In this document: positions 25,659-35,236 of the stretch, one piece after another
Numbering within the stretch: the stretch's first letter is position 1
Layout of the letters: each line of letters opens with the position of its first letter
Assembly: GCF_039679125.1 (NCBI RefSeq)
Contig: NZ_CP155551.1
Location: forward strand, 1,488,001-1,552,000
Origin: Blastococcus sp. HT6-4
GTDB lineage: Bacteria > Actinomycetota > Actinomycetes > Mycobacteriales > Geodermatophilaceae
Reading direction: 5' to 3'
Length of the DNA stretch: 64,000 nt
The notes under the pieces: model-generated
Seen by the model: only the letters and a program-made list of their open reading frames with translations
Told to the model about the DNA's origin: nothing
Database searches by the model: none
Program-made: the position numbers and the translations under genes

Positions 25659-26564
25659 TCAGGGCTTGGCGATCGCCGCCCGGAGTGCGGAGTGGACGTC
25701 GGTGTGGGCGAAGCGGAACCCCGCGTCCTGCAGTGCGGTGGGCACGGCGCGCTGCCCCGCGAGGACGCCGACCCGGGCGAACTCACCGAGGACCAGCCAC
25801 AGCGCCGGGCCGGGCACGGGGAGCACCGCCGGGCGGTGCAGCACCCGGGCCAGCGCCGCGGTGAACTGCGCGTTCGTGACCGGCGCCGGACCGCAGAGGT
25901 TGACCGGGCCGGACACCAGGCTGGTCAGCAGAAAGCGGATCGCGGAGACCTCGTCCTCGAGGCTGATCCAGGGGAAGTACTGGCGGCCCGAGCCCAGGCG
26001 TCCGCCGAGCCCGGCGCGGAAGATCGGCAGCATCCGGGCCAGCAGGCCGCCGGGGCCGAGCACGAGGCCGGTCCGCAGCGCGCAGACCCGGACCCCGGCG
26101 TTCGCGGCGGGTTCGGTGGCGCCCTCCCAGGCCACGCAGACGTCGGCGAGGTAGTCGTCCCCGGGCGGAGCGGACTCGTCGATGATCCGGTCACCCGTGT
26201 CCCCGTAGTAGCCGACCGCTGACGCGTTGAGGAGGATCCGTGGCCGGTCGGGGGCGGACTGGGCGGCCTGGGCGAGCGCCTCGCTCAGGGTGGCCGTGCT
26301 GTCGACGCGGCTGTCGAGGACCGCCTGCTTGTGCTGCGCGTTCCAGCGGCGGTCGCCGATGCCGACGCCGGCGAGGTTGACGACCGCGTCGATGTCGCGG
26401 AGCAGCGCGGGGTCGATCCGCCGGTGCGCCGGGTCCCAGCGGTGCTCCTCCGCGGTCCGCGGGGTGCGGCGCACCAGCTGGAGCACCTCGTGACCGTCGG
26501 CGCGGAGGGCGGGCAGCAAGGCACTGCCGATCAACCCGGACGCACCGGACACGGCGACCTTCAT
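25659..26564 (-). CDS. TIGR01777-family NAD(P)-dependent epimerase
   Basis: 301-residue short-chain-dehydrogenase-like protein. It starts MKVAVSGASGLIGSALLPAL (NAD(P)-binding GxxGxxG); other signatures are DAVVNLAGVGIGDRRWN, ILLNASAVGYYGDTGDRIID (the YYG motif near residue 118), GGLGGRLGSG-type RAGLGGRLGSGRQYFPWISL and the C-terminal PTALQDAGFRFAHTDVHSAL. The family (DUF1731 C-terminal domain) is often annotated as a cell-division inhibitor SulA by old transfer, which is unlikely. ATG 26564. It follows the E2 gene on the same strand but a strong hairpin separates them. Substrate unknown. Confidence 0.9.
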   Translation of the reverse strand: MKVAVSGASGLIGSALLPALRADGHEVLQLVRRTPRTAEEHRWDPAHRRIDPALLRDIDAVVNLAGVGIGDRRWNAQHKQAVLDSRVDSTATLSEALAQAAQSAPDRPRILLNASAVGYYGDTGDRIIDESAPPGDDYLADVCVAWEGATEPAANAGVRVCALRTGLVLGPGGLLARMLPIFRAGLGGRLGSGRQYFPWISLEDEVSAIRFLLTSLVSGPVNLCGPAPVTNAQFTAALARVLHRPAVLPVPGPALWLVLGEFARVGVLAGQRAVPTALQDAGFRFAHTDVHSALRAAIAKP

Positions 26565-26605
26565 GCGCTACTCCCGGGCGGTTCCAGGTGCGGAGGGCGG
26601 AAATG

Positions 26606-26640
26606 GCTCGGGGCCCCGGCGGTCGACCGGGGCCCCGAGC
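26606..26640 (-). terminator. Hairpin downstream of sucB
   Basis: 14-bp perfect stem (26606-26619 and 26627-26640), 9 nt beyond the stop of the E2 gene. Confidence 0.7.
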
Positions 26641-26649
26641 GGGACGACA

Positions 26650-28479
26650 TCAGGCGAGGCCGAGCTCGCCGTGGAACTGACCGGCCTCGAGCCGCTCCTT
26701 CACCGTGACGAGGAACCGAGCCGCATCGGCGCCGTCGACGATCCGGTGGTCGTAGGTCAGCGCCAGGTAGACCATCGACCGGACCGCGATGACCTCGCCG
26801 AGCTCGTCGTCCTGGACGACCACCGGGCGCTTGACGACCGAGCCGACGCCGAGGATCGCCACCTGCGGCTGGTTGATGATCGGGGTGTCGAACAGCGCGC
26901 CCCGGCTGCCGGTGTTGGTCAGCGTGAAGGTGCCGCCGCCCAGTTCGTCCGGCGTGACCTTGTTCGTCCGGGTCCGCTCCGCCAGGTCGGCGATCTTCCG
27001 GGCGATGCCGCCCAGGCTGAGATCACCCGCGTCGTGGATGACCGGCACCAGCAGCCCGCGCTCGGTGTCCACCGCGACGCCGAGGTTCTCGGCGTCGTGG
27101 TAGGTGACGGTGCCCGCCTCCTGGTCGATCGAGGAGTTCACCGACGGGTGCGCCTTGAGCGCCTCGATCGAGGCCTTCGCGAAGAACGGCAGGAAGGAGA
27201 GCTTGACGCCCTCGCGCGACTCGAAGTCCTTCTTCGCCTGCTGGCGCAGGTTGGCGATGCGCGTGACGTCGGCCTCGACCACGGTGGTGAGCTGCGCGCT
27301 GACCTGCAGCGACTCCACCATCCGCCGGGCGATGACCGAGCGCAGCCGCGACATCTTCTCGGTGCGGCCCCGCAGCGAGGTGTCCGGCGTGGCCGCCGGC
27401 GACGGCGTGCGGAGACCGCCGGGGGCGGCCGCGGCCGGAGCCTCCTGGGCCGGGGCGGCGGACTTCTCCGCGGCGGCGAGCACGTCCTGCTTGCGGATGC
27501 GACCGCCGACGCCGGTGCCGGAGACGGAGTTCAGGTCGACCCCGTGCTCGGCGGCCAGGCGGCGCACCAGCGGGGTCACGTACTGACCGCCGCCGTCACC
27601 GGCCGGGGCGGACGGGGCCTGCGGAGCCACCTGGGGCGGCGGTGCCGACGTGGGCGAGGCGGCCGGCTGGGCGCCGCTGGCGCCGTAGTCGCCACCGGGC
27701 TGCTCGCTGGCGGGGTCGGCCTCCTTCGCCTTGGGCGCCGCCTGCGGCTCCGGCTCGGCCGGGGCCTCCTCCTTCGGCGCCTCCTGCTGCGGGGCGGGGG
27801 CGGCGGGGGCAGTGCCGCCGCCGGAGGCGCCGGTGCCGATGACGGCCAACTGGGCGCCGACGTCGACGGTCTCGTCCTCGTTGACCGTGATCTCCAGCAG
27901 CGTGCCGCTGACCGGTGCCGGGATCTCGGTGTCGACCTTGTCGGTGGAGACCTCCAGCAGCGGCTCGTCGGCCGTGACCTCGTCGCCGACGGCCTTCAGC
28001 CAGCGGGTGACGGTGCCCTCGGTGACGCTCTCGCCCAGCGCCGGCATGGTGACGGGAGTTCCCTCGCCGCCGCCACCACCACCGGACCCGGCGGCCGGCT
28101 GCGGCTCGGGCTCGGGCTCGGCGGCGGGCTGCTCCTCCTGCCCGCCGGAGCCGGCGTCCTCGACCTGCTGGTCGGGGGTCTGCGGCGTGGTGTCGGTGTC
28201 CTCGGCGGAGGCCGGCGGGCTGCCGGCACCCTCATCGCCGTCCCCGCCGCCGATGACCGCGAGCTCCGCGCCGACGTCGACGGTCTCGTCCTCGGACACG
28301 AGGATCTTGGTGAGCACGCCGGCGGCCGGCGAGGGGATCTCGGTGTCGACCTTGTCGGTCGACACCTCGAGGAGGGGCTCGTCGACCTCGACCTGGTCAC
28401 CCTCCTGCTTGAGCCATCGAGTGACCGTGCCCTCGGTGACGCTCTCGCCCAGGGCGGGCATGGTGACGGACGTCGGCAT
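26650..28479 (-). CDS. sucB: Dihydrolipoamide acyltransferase E2 with two lipoyl domains
   Basis: 609-residue E2 core of 2-oxoacid dehydrogenase complexes. Two lipoyl domains (residues about 3-75 and 135-210) each carry the lipoyl-lysine motif [11 protein letters not shown], joined by Pro/Ala/Glu-rich linkers. A peripheral subunit-binding domain is seen in [20 protein letters not shown] and [14 protein letters not shown] (about 295-330). The catalytic domain ends with [20 protein letters not shown] containing the H-x-x-x-D-G active site. In actinobacteria this gene is usually named sucB, but the mycobacterial counterpart (DlaT) serves pyruvate dehydrogenase, so complex membership is open. Encoded directly downstream of lpdA (47 nt), a coherent E3-E2 unit; uses LipA/LipB products. 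Confidence 0.95.
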   Translation of the reverse strand: MPTSVTMPALGESVTEGTVTRWLKQEGDQVEVDEPLLEVSTDKVDTEIPSPAAGVLTKILVSEDETVDVGAELAVIGGGDGDEGAGSPPASAEDTDTTPQTPDQQVEDAGSGGQEEQPAAEPEPEPQPAAGSGGGGGGEGTPVTMPALGESVTEGTVTRWLKAVGDEVTADEPLLEVSTDKVDTEIPAPVSGTLLEITVNEDETVDVGAQLAVIGTGASGGGTAPAAPAPQQEAPKEEAPAEPEPQAAPKAKEADPASEQPGGDYGASGAQPAASPTSAPPPQVAPQAPSAPAGDGGGQYVTPLVRRLAAEHGVDLNSVSGTGVGGRIRKQDVLAAAEKSAAPAQEAPAAAAPGGLRTPSPAATPDTSLRGRTEKMSRLRSVIARRMVESLQVSAQLTTVVEADVTRIANLRQQAKKDFESREGVKLSFLPFFAKASIEALKAHPSVNSSIDQEAGTVTYHDAENLGVAVDTERGLLVPVIHDAGDLSLGGIARKIADLAERTRTNKVTPDELGGGTFTLTNTGSRGALFDTPIINQPQVAILGVGSVVKRPVVVQDDELGEVIAVRSMVYLALTYDHRIVDGADAARFLVTVKERLEAGQFHGELGLA

Positions 28480-28526
28480 CGGGGCAGTGCTCCTTCTGGC
28501 GTGGGGGAGAGGGGACGAGCGTTCGA

Positions 28527-29906
28527 TCAGCCGTGCACGTGCAGGGGCTTGCCGGCCAGGGCCAGGTGGGCCTCGCCGAGCGCCTCGCTCTGCGTCGGGT
28601 GCGGGTGGATGAGGCTGGCGACGTCGTCGGCCTCGGCCTCCCAGTTGTAGATCAGCTGGGCTTCGGCGATGAGCTCGCCGACCCGGCTGCCGACCATGTG
28701 GATGCCGACCACGGGACCGTCCGGCGCCTGGACCAGCTTCACCGCGCCCGTCGTCTTCAGGATCTGGCTGCGGCCGTTGCCGGCCAGGTCGTAGGTGAGG
28801 GTCTTGACCTCGCCGTAGCGCTCCTTGGCCTGCGCCTCGGTGAGGCCGACCGAGGCGACCTCGGGGTCGGAGTAGGTGATGCGGGGGACGCCGGCGTAGT
28901 CGATCGGCGCGGGCTCCAACCCGGCCACCCGCTCGGCGACGAGGATGCCCTCGCCGAAGCCGACGTGGGCCAGCTGCAGGGTGGGGACGAGGTCGCCGAC
29001 GGCGGAGACCGTCGGGAGGTTGGTGCGCATGTACTCGTCGACGAGGACGTAGCCGCGCTCCATCTCGACGCCCACCTCCTCGTAGCCGAGGCCGGAGCTG
29101 ACCGGCCCGCGGCCGACCGCGACGAGCACCAGCTCGGCCTCCAGCTCCTTGCCGTTCTCCAGCGTCACCTTGACGCCGTTGTCGGTGGTCTGGACACCGG
29201 CCACCTTGTTGCCCAGCTCGAAGCCGATCTTGCGGCGGCGGAACGCCCGCTCGAGCAGCTTGGAGGAGGACTCGTCCTCCAGCGGCACGAGGTGGGGCAG
29301 GCCCTCGACGATGGTGACGTCGACGCCGAAGGACTTCCAGGCGCTGGCGAACTCGCAGCCGATGACGCCGCCGCCGAGCACGATCGCCGAGCTCGGTACC
29401 CGGTCCAGCCGGAGGGCCTCCTCGCTGGTGATGACCTTCGTGCCGTCGATCTCGATCCCCGGGAGGGTGCGGGGGTAGGAGCCGGTGGCCAGCAGCACGT
29501 GCTTGCCCTCGTAGCTCTGCCCGTTCACCTCGACGGTGGTCGGGGAGGTCAGCCGGCCCTCGCCCTCGACGTAGGTGATCTTGCGGGCCTTCACCAGGCC
29601 CTGCAGCCCCTTGTAGAGCTTGGAGACGACGCCGTCCTTGTAGCTGTTGACGCCGTCCATGTCGATGCCGGCCAGCGACGTCTTCACACCGAACTGCTCG
29701 CCCTCGCGGGCGAGGTCGGCCACCTCACCGGCGTGCAGCAGGGCCTTGGTGGGGATGCAGCCGCGGTGCAGGCAGGTGCCGCCGACCTTGTCCTTCTCGA
29801 TCAGGACGACCTTCAGCCCGAGCTCGGAGGCGCGGAAGGCCGCGGCGTATCCGCCCGAGCCACCACCGAGGATGACCAGGTCGGCGGGGGAGGTGGGTTC
29901 GCTCAC
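28527..29906 (-). CDS. lpdA: Dihydrolipoamide dehydrogenase (E3)
   Basis: 459-residue FAD disulfide oxidoreductase that reoxidises dihydrolipoyl groups with NAD. The N-terminal FAD loop is [20 protein letters not shown] (residues about 10-29), the redox-active disulfide is in [20 protein letters not shown] near 42-61, the NAD-binding [20 protein letters not shown] near 170-190, and the dimer-interface His-Glu pair is near the end ([15 protein letters not shown]). GTG at 29906 with GAGGAG 5 nt upstream. First gene of the lpdA-sucB unit. Every catalytic element is intact. Confidence 0.97.
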   Translation of the reverse strand: MSEPTSPADLVILGGGSGGYAAAFRASELGLKVVLIEKDKVGGTCLHRGCIPTKALLHAGEVADLAREGEQFGVKTSLAGIDMDGVNSYKDGVVSKLYKGLQGLVKARKITYVEGEGRLTSPTTVEVNGQSYEGKHVLLATGSYPRTLPGIEIDGTKVITSEEALRLDRVPSSAIVLGGGVIGCEFASAWKSFGVDVTIVEGLPHLVPLEDESSSKLLERAFRRRKIGFELGNKVAGVQTTDNGVKVTLENGKELEAELVLVAVGRGPVSSGLGYEEVGVEMERGYVLVDEYMRTNLPTVSAVGDLVPTLQLAHVGFGEGILVAERVAGLEPAPIDYAGVPRITYSDPEVASVGLTEAQAKERYGEVKTLTYDLAGNGRSQILKTTGAVKLVQAPDGPVVGIHMVGSRVGELIAEAQLIYNWEAEADDVASLIHPHPTQSEALGEAHLALAGKPLHVHG

Positions 29907-30059
29907 GGGTGCTCCTCTGATGCGGCAGGCGACGTCCCCGCTCGAGCGGGCGGGGGCTGGTGCCCATCCTGCCACCCCGGGAACGACCTGGCCCGGACCA
30001 CCGTTGCACTCGCGAGCGTCGTGGTGATCACCGCGGCCCCGAGCGTGGGGAGCAGACGG

Positions 30060-30395
30060 ATGGGCGTGCTCGACCGGTGGCGCCGGCGGCGGGGCGGCGG
30101 TCCGGAGCGCGCGACGCTCGACCGCGGTTCGCAGCGCGCCGATCTCACCCACCTCGAGCAGTTCGTCGCGACCCGCCGCGGTGTCGAGGGGTACGTCGAA
30201 CCGCGCACGGCGGTCACCGAGGCGACGATCGTGCTGGTGGCGGCCGACGGTGAATGGACCCGACGGCGGATCGACGGACCCGACGTGGCGCGGCGGCTGT
30301 CCCGGGAACTGACCATCCCGGTGTACGACGCGCAGGTGACCGGCTACCCCCAGCGCATGCGCGACTGGAGCGCCCGCCAGAAGCGCGGCAACTAG
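30060..30395 (+). CDS. Small conserved actinobacterial protein, function unknown
   Basis: 111-residue protein starting MGVLDRWRRRRGGGPERATL from ATG 30060 with GGGAG 8 nt upstream. The core, QFVATRRGVEGYVEPRTAVT and EATIVLVAADGEWTRRRIDG, then PVYDAQVTGYPQRMRDWSAR, is a compact alpha/beta domain that I recognise only as a conserved actinobacterial neighbour of lpdA and pepA. A very basic N-terminus suggests nucleic acid or membrane-surface contact, but no function is known. Convergent with pepA; the palindromic repeat copy 2 lies between. Confidence 0.75.
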   Translation: MGVLDRWRRRRGGGPERATLDRGSQRADLTHLEQFVATRRGVEGYVEPRTAVTEATIVLVAADGEWTRRRIDGPDVARRLSRELTIPVYDAQVTGYPQRMRDWSARQKRGN

Positions 30396-30476
30396 GCGTC
30401 CTGCCTCACCGCACGGCGTCCTCCCTCACCGTCCACGCTGAGGGAGGACGCGTCATGATCAGGTGAGCTGATCGTG
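30395..30476. repeat. Palindromic intergenic repeat, copy 2
   Basis: Same modules as 9648-9735 in altered order: a half stem (GCGTCCTGCCTCACCG, 30396-30411), the 15-bp hairpin (30416-30430 with 30437-30451, one mismatch) and the TGATCAGGT-AGCTGATC palindrome (30455-30474). Located between the convergent gene at 30060 and pepA. Confidence 0.7.
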
Positions 30477-30484
30477 GCCGCGAC

Positions 30485-31996
30485 TCAGTCGGCGATGAGG
30501 TCCTCGATCGTCGCGAGGAGGGTGCGCACGGGAACGCCGGTGCCGCCCTTGGGCGTGTAGCCCCAGGGGGCGGCGGTGTTGTAGCTCGGCCCGGCGATGT
30601 CGATGTGCGCCCACGGCAGGCCCGCGGGCACGAACTCGGCCAGGAAGTGACCGCCCACGAGCATGCCGCCCAGCCGGTCGGCGTTGGCGTTGACGAGGTC
30701 AGCGACCGTCGAGTCCAGCCCCTTGCGCAGCTCCGCCGGCAGCGGCATCGGCCACATGGACTCACCGCTGCGCTCCGATGCCGCGATGACCGCGTCGCGC
30801 AGGTCGTCGGAGCCCATGACGCCGGAGGTGCGGGCGCCGAGGGCGACCATCTGGGCGCCGGTGAGGGTGGACGTCTCCAGCAGGACGTCGGGACGGTCCT
30901 CGGCGGCGCGCGCGATCGCGTCGGCCAGGACGACGCGGCCCTCGGCGTCGGTGTTGGTGATCTCCGCCTTCTTGCCGTTGCGGAAGGTCACGACGTCGGC
31001 CGGGCGGTAGGCGGTGCCGCTGGGCAGGTTCTCCGCCATGGGCACGGTGGCGACGACGTCGACGGGCAGGCCGAGCTGCGCGACGAGGCACACGGTGGCG
31101 ATCACGGCGGCGGCGCCGGCCATGTCGCTCTTCATGTCCTCCATCTTCGCGGCGGGCTTGATCGAGATGCCGCCGCTGTCGAACGTGATGCCCTTGCCGA
31201 CCAGCGCCACCTTCTTGCGCGCGCCCTTGCCCGCGTAGGACAGCCGCAGCAGCCGCGGCTTGCGGGTGGACCCCCCGCCGACGGCCAGGATGCCGCCGTA
31301 GCCGCCGGCCGCCAGCGCGTCCTCGTCGAGGATCTCGGTCGACAGCCCCAGCTTCTCGCCGGCGGCCGCGCCGCGGGCGGCCATCTCGGCCGGGTGCAGG
31401 TCGTTCGGCGGGGTGTTGACCAGGTCGCGGACCAGGGCCACCGCGTCGGCGACGGCGCGGACGCGGCGCAGAGCCGTCTCGGCGGCGCCGGCGCCCGGGA
31501 CGACGATCGTGAACTCGCTCGGCGGCGCCGGCCGGTCGGCGGGCAGGTCGGACTTGTACGCGGTGAACTCGTACGCGCCGAGCAGCGAGCCCTCGCCGAC
31601 GGCGTGCAGCCGGTCGGCGTCGGGCGTGCCGCCGACGGCGGCGAGCAGGCTCACCACGGAGCGGCGGCCGGTGAGCGCGCGGCTGGCGGCGCCGGCGGCC
31701 CGGCGCAGCGCCTCGGGGCGGTACCCGCCGGCCGCGTCGGGAGCGCCCAGGCCGGCGACGGCGACGACGGGGAAGGGGCCCTGCCCGAAGGAGGGCAGGC
31801 GGGTGACCTCGTCCTCGGCGCCCCGGGCGCCCAGGTCGGCCAGCGCGGGCAGCAGCCGGCCGCCGAGCAGCCGGTCGACCGCCTCGGCGCCGGGGGTGGG
31901 CAGCAGGCCCTCGGGCCCCTTGCCGACGGCGACGACGACGGCGTCGCCGGTCAGCTTCTCGAGCGGGTGGTCGGTGGCGGAGATCGTCGGCGGCAC
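30485..31996 (-). CDS. pepA: Leucyl aminopeptidase (M17)
   Basis: 503-residue cytosolic dinuclear-metal aminopeptidase. M17 signatures are complete: [20 protein letters not shown] (metal Lys/Asp, near 260-280), [20 protein letters not shown], and the family pattern [17 protein letters not shown] near 350. [15 protein letters not shown] and [20 protein letters not shown] complete the active site. GTG at 31996 is preceded by a -10-like TAGGAT at 6 nt, so the mRNA is probably leaderless. Expected to process N-terminal residues and peptides; some M17 enzymes also bind DNA. Divergent from gcvT with 89 nt between starts. Confidence 0.96.
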   Translation of the reverse strand: MPPTISATDHPLEKLTGDAVVVAVGKGPEGLLPTPGAEAVDRLLGGRLLPALADLGARGAEDEVTRLPSFGQGPFPVVAVAGLGAPDAAGGYRPEALRRAAGAASRALTGRRSVVSLLAAVGGTPDADRLHAVGEGSLLGAYEFTAYKSDLPADRPAPPSEFTIVVPGAGAAETALRRVRAVADAVALVRDLVNTPPNDLHPAEMAARGAAAGEKLGLSTEILDEDALAAGGYGGILAVGGGSTRKPRLLRLSYAGKGARKKVALVGKGITFDSGGISIKPAAKMEDMKSDMAGAAAVIATVCLVAQLGLPVDVVATVPMAENLPSGTAYRPADVVTFRNGKKAEITNTDAEGRVVLADAIARAAEDRPDVLLETSTLTGAQMVALGARTSGVMGSDDLRDAVIAASERSGESMWPMPLPAELRKGLDSTVADLVNANADRLGGMLVGGHFLAEFVPAGLPWAHIDIAGPSYNTAAPWGYTPKGGTGVPVRTLLATIEDLIAD

Positions 31997-32002
31997 CGCT
32001 CG

Positions 32003-32008
32003 ATCCTA
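32003..32008 (-). promoter_or_regulatory. -10 element TAGGAT, leaderless start of pepA
   Basis: TAGGAT on the minus strand stands 6 nt before the GTG at 31996. Confidence 0.5.
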
Positions 32009-32072
32009 GGAGGGACCCTGCTGCCCCCATCGATCCGCCCGCTCGCGACGGGACCTCGCGGGCGGACCCCAC

Positions 32073-32078
32073 TAGCGT
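32073..32078 (+). promoter_or_regulatory. -10 element TAGCGT, leaderless start of gcvT
   Basis: TAGCGT stands 7 nt before GTG 32086 and helps fix that start over the upstream in-frame codon. Confidence 0.5.
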
Positions 32079-32085
32079 GGCCGGT

Positions 32086-33204
32086 GTGAGTCCGCTGACC
32101 TCCCCCCTGCACGACCGGCACCTCGCGGCCGGGGCCAAGCTCGCCGACTTCAGCGGCTGGTCGATGCCCATCGAGTACGCCGGTGGCGGCGTGCTCGCCG
32201 AGCACGCCGCCGTCCGCGACGGGGTGGGGCTGTTCGACGTCTCCCACCTCGGCACGGGCACGGTGCGCGGGCCCGGCGCGGCCGAGTTCGTGAACGCCTG
32301 TCTCACCAACGACCTGGACCGCATCGGCCCGGGGCAGGCCCAGTACACGCTGTGCTGCGTCCCCGACGGGGAGGAGCACGCCGGGGGAGTGGTCGACGAC
32401 CTGATCGTCTACCTCCACGGCCCGGACGACGTCCTGCTCGTGCCCAACGCCGCGAACGCCGCGGAGGTGCTCGGCCGGCTCGCCGACGCCGCGCCGCCGG
32501 GGGTCACGGTGGAGGACCGGCACGCCGACGTCGCCGTCCTCGCCGTCCAGGGCCCCCGGTCGCTGCAGGTGCTCGAGCTGCTGGGCGTCCCGGGGGAGAT
32601 CGGCTACATGTCGTTCGTGACCGGCACCGGCGGCGCCGGGGCGGAGGTGACCGTGTGCCGCACCGGGTACACCGGGGAGCACGGCTACGAGCTGCTGGTG
32701 GGCGCCGACCGCGCGGTGGAGCTCTGGGACGCCGTCCTCGAGGCCGGTCAGGACCTCGGCATCCGGCCCTGCGGGCTGGGCGCGCGGGACACGCTCCGCA
32801 CCGAGATGGGGTACCCGCTGCACGGCCACGAGCTCTCGCGCGACATCACGCCGAACCAGGCACGGGCCGGCTGGGCCGTCGGCTGGCGGAAGCCGGTGTT
32901 CTGGGGGCGGGACGCGCTCGCGGCGGAGAAGGAGGCGGGCCCCGAGCGCGTGCTGTGGGGGCTGAAGGCGACCGGGCGCGGGATCCCGCGCCCCGGCATG
33001 GCGGTGCTCGGCGCGGACGGCGCCCCCGTGGGCGAGGTGACCAGCGGGACCTTCTCCCCGTCGTTGCGCACCGGGATCGGGCTGGCGCTGGTCGACACCG
33101 CAGCCGGCGTCGAGGAGGGCGGGGAGCTCACCGTCGACGTCCGCGGCCGTCCGCAGCCGGTCACCGCCGTCCGCCCGCCGTTCGTGCCCTCGCACGTGCG
33201 CTGA
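32086..33204 (+). CDS. gcvT: Aminomethyltransferase, glycine cleavage T protein
   Basis: 372-residue tetrahydrofolate-dependent T protein that releases ammonia from the aminomethyl-lipoyl group on GcvH. Signatures: [20 protein letters not shown] and [19 protein letters not shown] (residues 20-65), [39 protein letters not shown] near 190-210, and [20 protein letters not shown] near 230-250. The start at 32086 ([16 protein letters not shown]) is chosen from the promoter-like hexamer and family N-terminus. The rest of the glycine cleavage system (gcvP, gcvH) is not in the window. It uses lipoyl groups made by LipA/LipB and the E3 LpdA. Confidence 0.95.
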   Translation: MSPLTSPLHDRHLAAGAKLADFSGWSMPIEYAGGGVLAEHAAVRDGVGLFDVSHLGTGTVRGPGAAEFVNACLTNDLDRIGPGQAQYTLCCVPDGEEHAGGVVDDLIVYLHGPDDVLLVPNAANAAEVLGRLADAAPPGVTVEDRHADVAVLAVQGPRSLQVLELLGVPGEIGYMSFVTGTGGAGAEVTVCRTGYTGEHGYELLVGADRAVELWDAVLEAGQDLGIRPCGLGARDTLRTEMGYPLHGHELSRDITPNQARAGWAVGWRKPVFWGRDALAAEKEAGPERVLWGLKATGRGIPRPGMAVLGADGAPVGEVTSGTFSPSLRTGIGLALVDTAAGVEEGGELTVDVRGRPQPVTAVRPPFVPSHVR

Positions 33205-33210
33205 GGCCGG

Positions 33211-33232
33211 CGCGCCCTGTCAGGGCGCGTTC
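33211..33232 (+). terminator. Short hairpin with TTCTT behind gcvT
   Basis: 7-bp GC stem (33211-33217 and 33223-33229) with a 5-nt loop, followed by TTCTT; it overlaps the stop of the convergent YihY gene. Confidence 0.5.
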
Positions 33233-34356
33233 TTGCGGGTGGGGTCGCTGTCGCCCTTCTCCGGCTCGGCCTTGGCCGGCAGCGTGTCGGCCTTCACCGC
33301 GTCGCGCTCGCCCATGGGCAGCGGCTCGCCCTCGGTGGTGTCGTGGCCGGTCTGGTGCTCGGCCTCGGAGTTGATCTCCGCCCCGAGCAGCACCAGGTAG
33401 CAGGTGAGGTACAGCCACAGCATCAGGACGATGACGCCGGCGATCGCGCCGTAGGTCTCGTTGTACGAGCCGAAGTTGTTGACGTAGAAGCTGAAGCCGA
33501 GGCTGACCACCGCCCACACCAGGGTGACGACGACCGAGCCGAGGCTCACCCAGCGCAGTTGCGGCGCATCCCGGTCGGGGGCGACCCGGTAGAGGACGGC
33601 CAGCGAGCCGATGACGACCAGCAGCAGCAGGACCCAGCGGGCGACCTGGGCGAGCACGGTCGCCACCCCGCCCAGCGGCAGCGCGTCCAGCACCAGCGGG
33701 ACGACCGCGACCAGGCCGATGGTCAGGACGACGAAGACGATCGCGCCGAGCGTCAGGGCCAGGGAGAGGGCGCGGAGCTTCAGGAAGTTGCGGGTCTCGA
33801 CCTCGTCGTAGGCGATGTTGACCGCCTTGACCAGGTTGTTCACGCCGCCGGAGGCGGTCCAGAGCGCGGCGAGGATCGACAGGACGAGGCCCCAGGTGAG
33901 CGCGCCGCCGGCCTCGGTGATGGCGGTGACCTGGTCGGTGATCAGCTGGCGGGCCTCGTCCGGCAGGCCGGAGGTGAAGTCGGCGACCTGGCTCGCGGCC
34001 TGCTCGCGGGAGGCCACCAGCCCGTAGATCGAGATGAGGGCGATCAGCGCCGGGAAGATCGACAGGAAGCCGAAGAACGCGACGCCACCGGCGATGATCG
34101 GCATGTTGTCGGCGTTGTTCTCCGCCCAGGCGCGCTTGAGCACCTGCTTCCAGCCCTTGGCCGGGATCTGCGTGGGCGAGGAGGCGTCGATGCCCGGCAG
34201 CGTCTCGGGGCCGGGCGCTCCCGGCGGCAGGGCCTGCGGGTCACCGGGCCGCGGACGCGAGGCCGGCTCGGCCGCGGCGGCGCGCCGGGCGGCCTTCTCC
34301 TCGACCCGCTCGCGGATCCGGTCGGAGGCTCGCTCCCGGGGCCGGGTGCCGGTCAT
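33220..34356 (-). CDS. YihY/BrkB-family membrane protein
   Basis: 378-residue integral membrane protein of the YihY/virulence-factor-BrkB family (older name rbn, but not a ribonuclease). A charged N-terminus (to about 75) precedes KRAWAENNADNMPIIAGGVA (the family N-terminal loop) and six membrane helices: FGFLSIFPALIALISIYGLV, GALTWGLVLSILAALWTASG with the conserved NNLVKAVNIAYDEVETRNFL, and the C-terminal GAIAGVIVLMLWLYLTCYLV with LGAEINSEAEHQTG. ATG 34356 behind GGGAG. The C-terminal tail is acidic and lysine-rich. Function unsettled in the family (transport suggested). Confidence 0.88.
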   Translation of the reverse strand: MTGTRPRERASDRIRERVEEKAARRAAAAEPASRPRPGDPQALPPGAPGPETLPGIDASSPTQIPAKGWKQVLKRAWAENNADNMPIIAGGVAFFGFLSIFPALIALISIYGLVASREQAASQVADFTSGLPDEARQLITDQVTAITEAGGALTWGLVLSILAALWTASGGVNNLVKAVNIAYDEVETRNFLKLRALSLALTLGAIVFVVLTIGLVAVVPLVLDALPLGGVATVLAQVARWVLLLLVVIGSLAVLYRVAPDRDAPQLRWVSLGSVVVTLVWAVVSLGFSFYVNNFGSYNETYGAIAGVIVLMLWLYLTCYLVLLGAEINSEAEHQTGHDTTEGEPLPMGERDAVKADTLPAKAEPEKGDSDPTRKNAP

Positions 34357-34420
34357 GGACGTTCTCCCAGGTGCTGGGCCGCCCTCGGCGGCACGGGTCG
34401 AGCGGAGGCAGTGCGGAGCG

Positions 34421-34466
34421 CGGGAGGCGCCGGGGGCGGGCAGGTGCCCGTCCCCGGCGCCTCCCG
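34421..34466 (-). terminator. Hairpin behind the holin-like operon
   Basis: 15-bp perfect stem (34421-34435 with 34452-34466) just after the DUF4235 stop. Confidence 0.65.
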
Positions 34467-34469
34467 TCG

Positions 34470-34742
34470 TCAGTCGCCGGGCCAGGCGCCGGTGATCCGC
34501 GTGAACCCGCGGGCGCCGGCCCGGTCGATCGCGGCCTTGGCCGCGCCGAAGATGGCGCCCTGGATGGCGGCGGCCAGGACGACCTGGCGCATCGGGTACT
34601 CGCCCTGCAGCGCGCCGGGGGCGTCGTCCTCCTTGGCGAGGAGCCGCCAGATCTGCTTGAAGACGGCGCCGGACACGGCGCCGGCGAGGATGCCCGCCGC
34701 GAGGCCGATCGGCCGGTAGGCCAGCTTGGCTCCCGTGCTCAC
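34470..34742 (-). CDS. DUF4235 family small membrane protein
   Basis: 90-residue actinobacterial DUF4235 protein. KLAYRPIGLAAGILAGAVSG forms a first hydrophobic helix with GAVFKQIWRLLAKEDDAP after it, and YPMRQVVLAAAIQGAIFGAA a second, followed by KAAIDRAGARGFTRITGAWP. The GTG at 34742 overlaps the stop of the DUF3618 gene as GTGA; a GGAGGAGC ribosome-binding site lies inside that gene's end. Third gene of a coupled three-gene operon. Function unknown; the conserved cluster suggests an envelope role. Confidence 0.85.
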   Translation of the reverse strand: MSTGAKLAYRPIGLAAGILAGAVSGAVFKQIWRLLAKEDDAPGALQGEYPMRQVVLAAAIQGAIFGAAKAAIDRAGARGFTRITGAWPGD

Positions 34743-35236
34743 CGCTTGCTCCTCCCGAGCATGCGTCGCCGGCGGGCGCGCCGGGTCGCCTTCTTGATCC
34801 GCCGGGCGTCCCGGCGCTGCTGCCTGGCCAGCCGCTTCGTCGTGGCGCGCCGCTGCTGCTTGCGCTCCTCGGCGGCCGCCCGCCGGGCGGCGGCACGGAC
34901 CTCGGCCGCCATCGCGGCGGTCGCCACCCTCTTGGCCTTGCGACGGCGTCGCGCGCGCCAGGTCAGCAGCCCGATCACGGCGGCGACGAGACCGGAGGCC
35001 CCGCCGATCACCGCCGGAGGGCTCTCCCGGTAGGTCTCCACGGCGGTGTCGCGAGCGCGGTAGGCGCTCTCCTTCGCCCGCGCCTGGACGTCCAGGCGGT
35101 CGCTCAGCTCGTCGACCGTCCGTCCCAGTTGCTCCCGCGTCGCCTCGATGTCGGCCCGGATCGCGTCCGGGTCGGTCGGTCCGTTCGCATTCGCGTCCTG
35201 CCCGTCCGAGGGGCCGGAGCTGCTCGACGTGCTCAC
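34739..35236 (-). CDS. DUF3618 family protein
   Basis: 165-residue protein. The DUF3618 core is DAIRADIEATREQLGRTVDE through LSDRLDVQARAKESAYRARD (residues 22-62), an amphipathic helix, followed by one membrane helix (PPAVIGGASGLVAAVIGLLT) and a very basic Arg/Lys/Ala tail (RRAAAEERKQQRRATTKRLA to the end). GTG 35236 overlaps the stop of the holin-like gene (GTGA), and its own stop overlaps the DUF4235 start. The tail could contact nucleic acid or the membrane surface. Function unknown; the middle gene of a tightly coupled operon. Confidence 0.82.
   Translation of the reverse strand: MSTSSSSGPSDGQDANANGPTDPDAIRADIEATREQLGRTVDELSDRLDVQARAKESAYRARDTAVETYRESPPAVIGGASGLVAAVIGLLTWRARRRRKAKRVATAAMAAEVRAAARRAAAEERKQQRRATTKRLARQQRRDARRIKKATRRARRRRMLGRSKR

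Noticed and set aside
25659-26564. SulA cell-division inhibitor
   Set aside because: That name is carried over in databases for TIGR01777 proteins; the sequence is an NAD(P)-binding epimerase.
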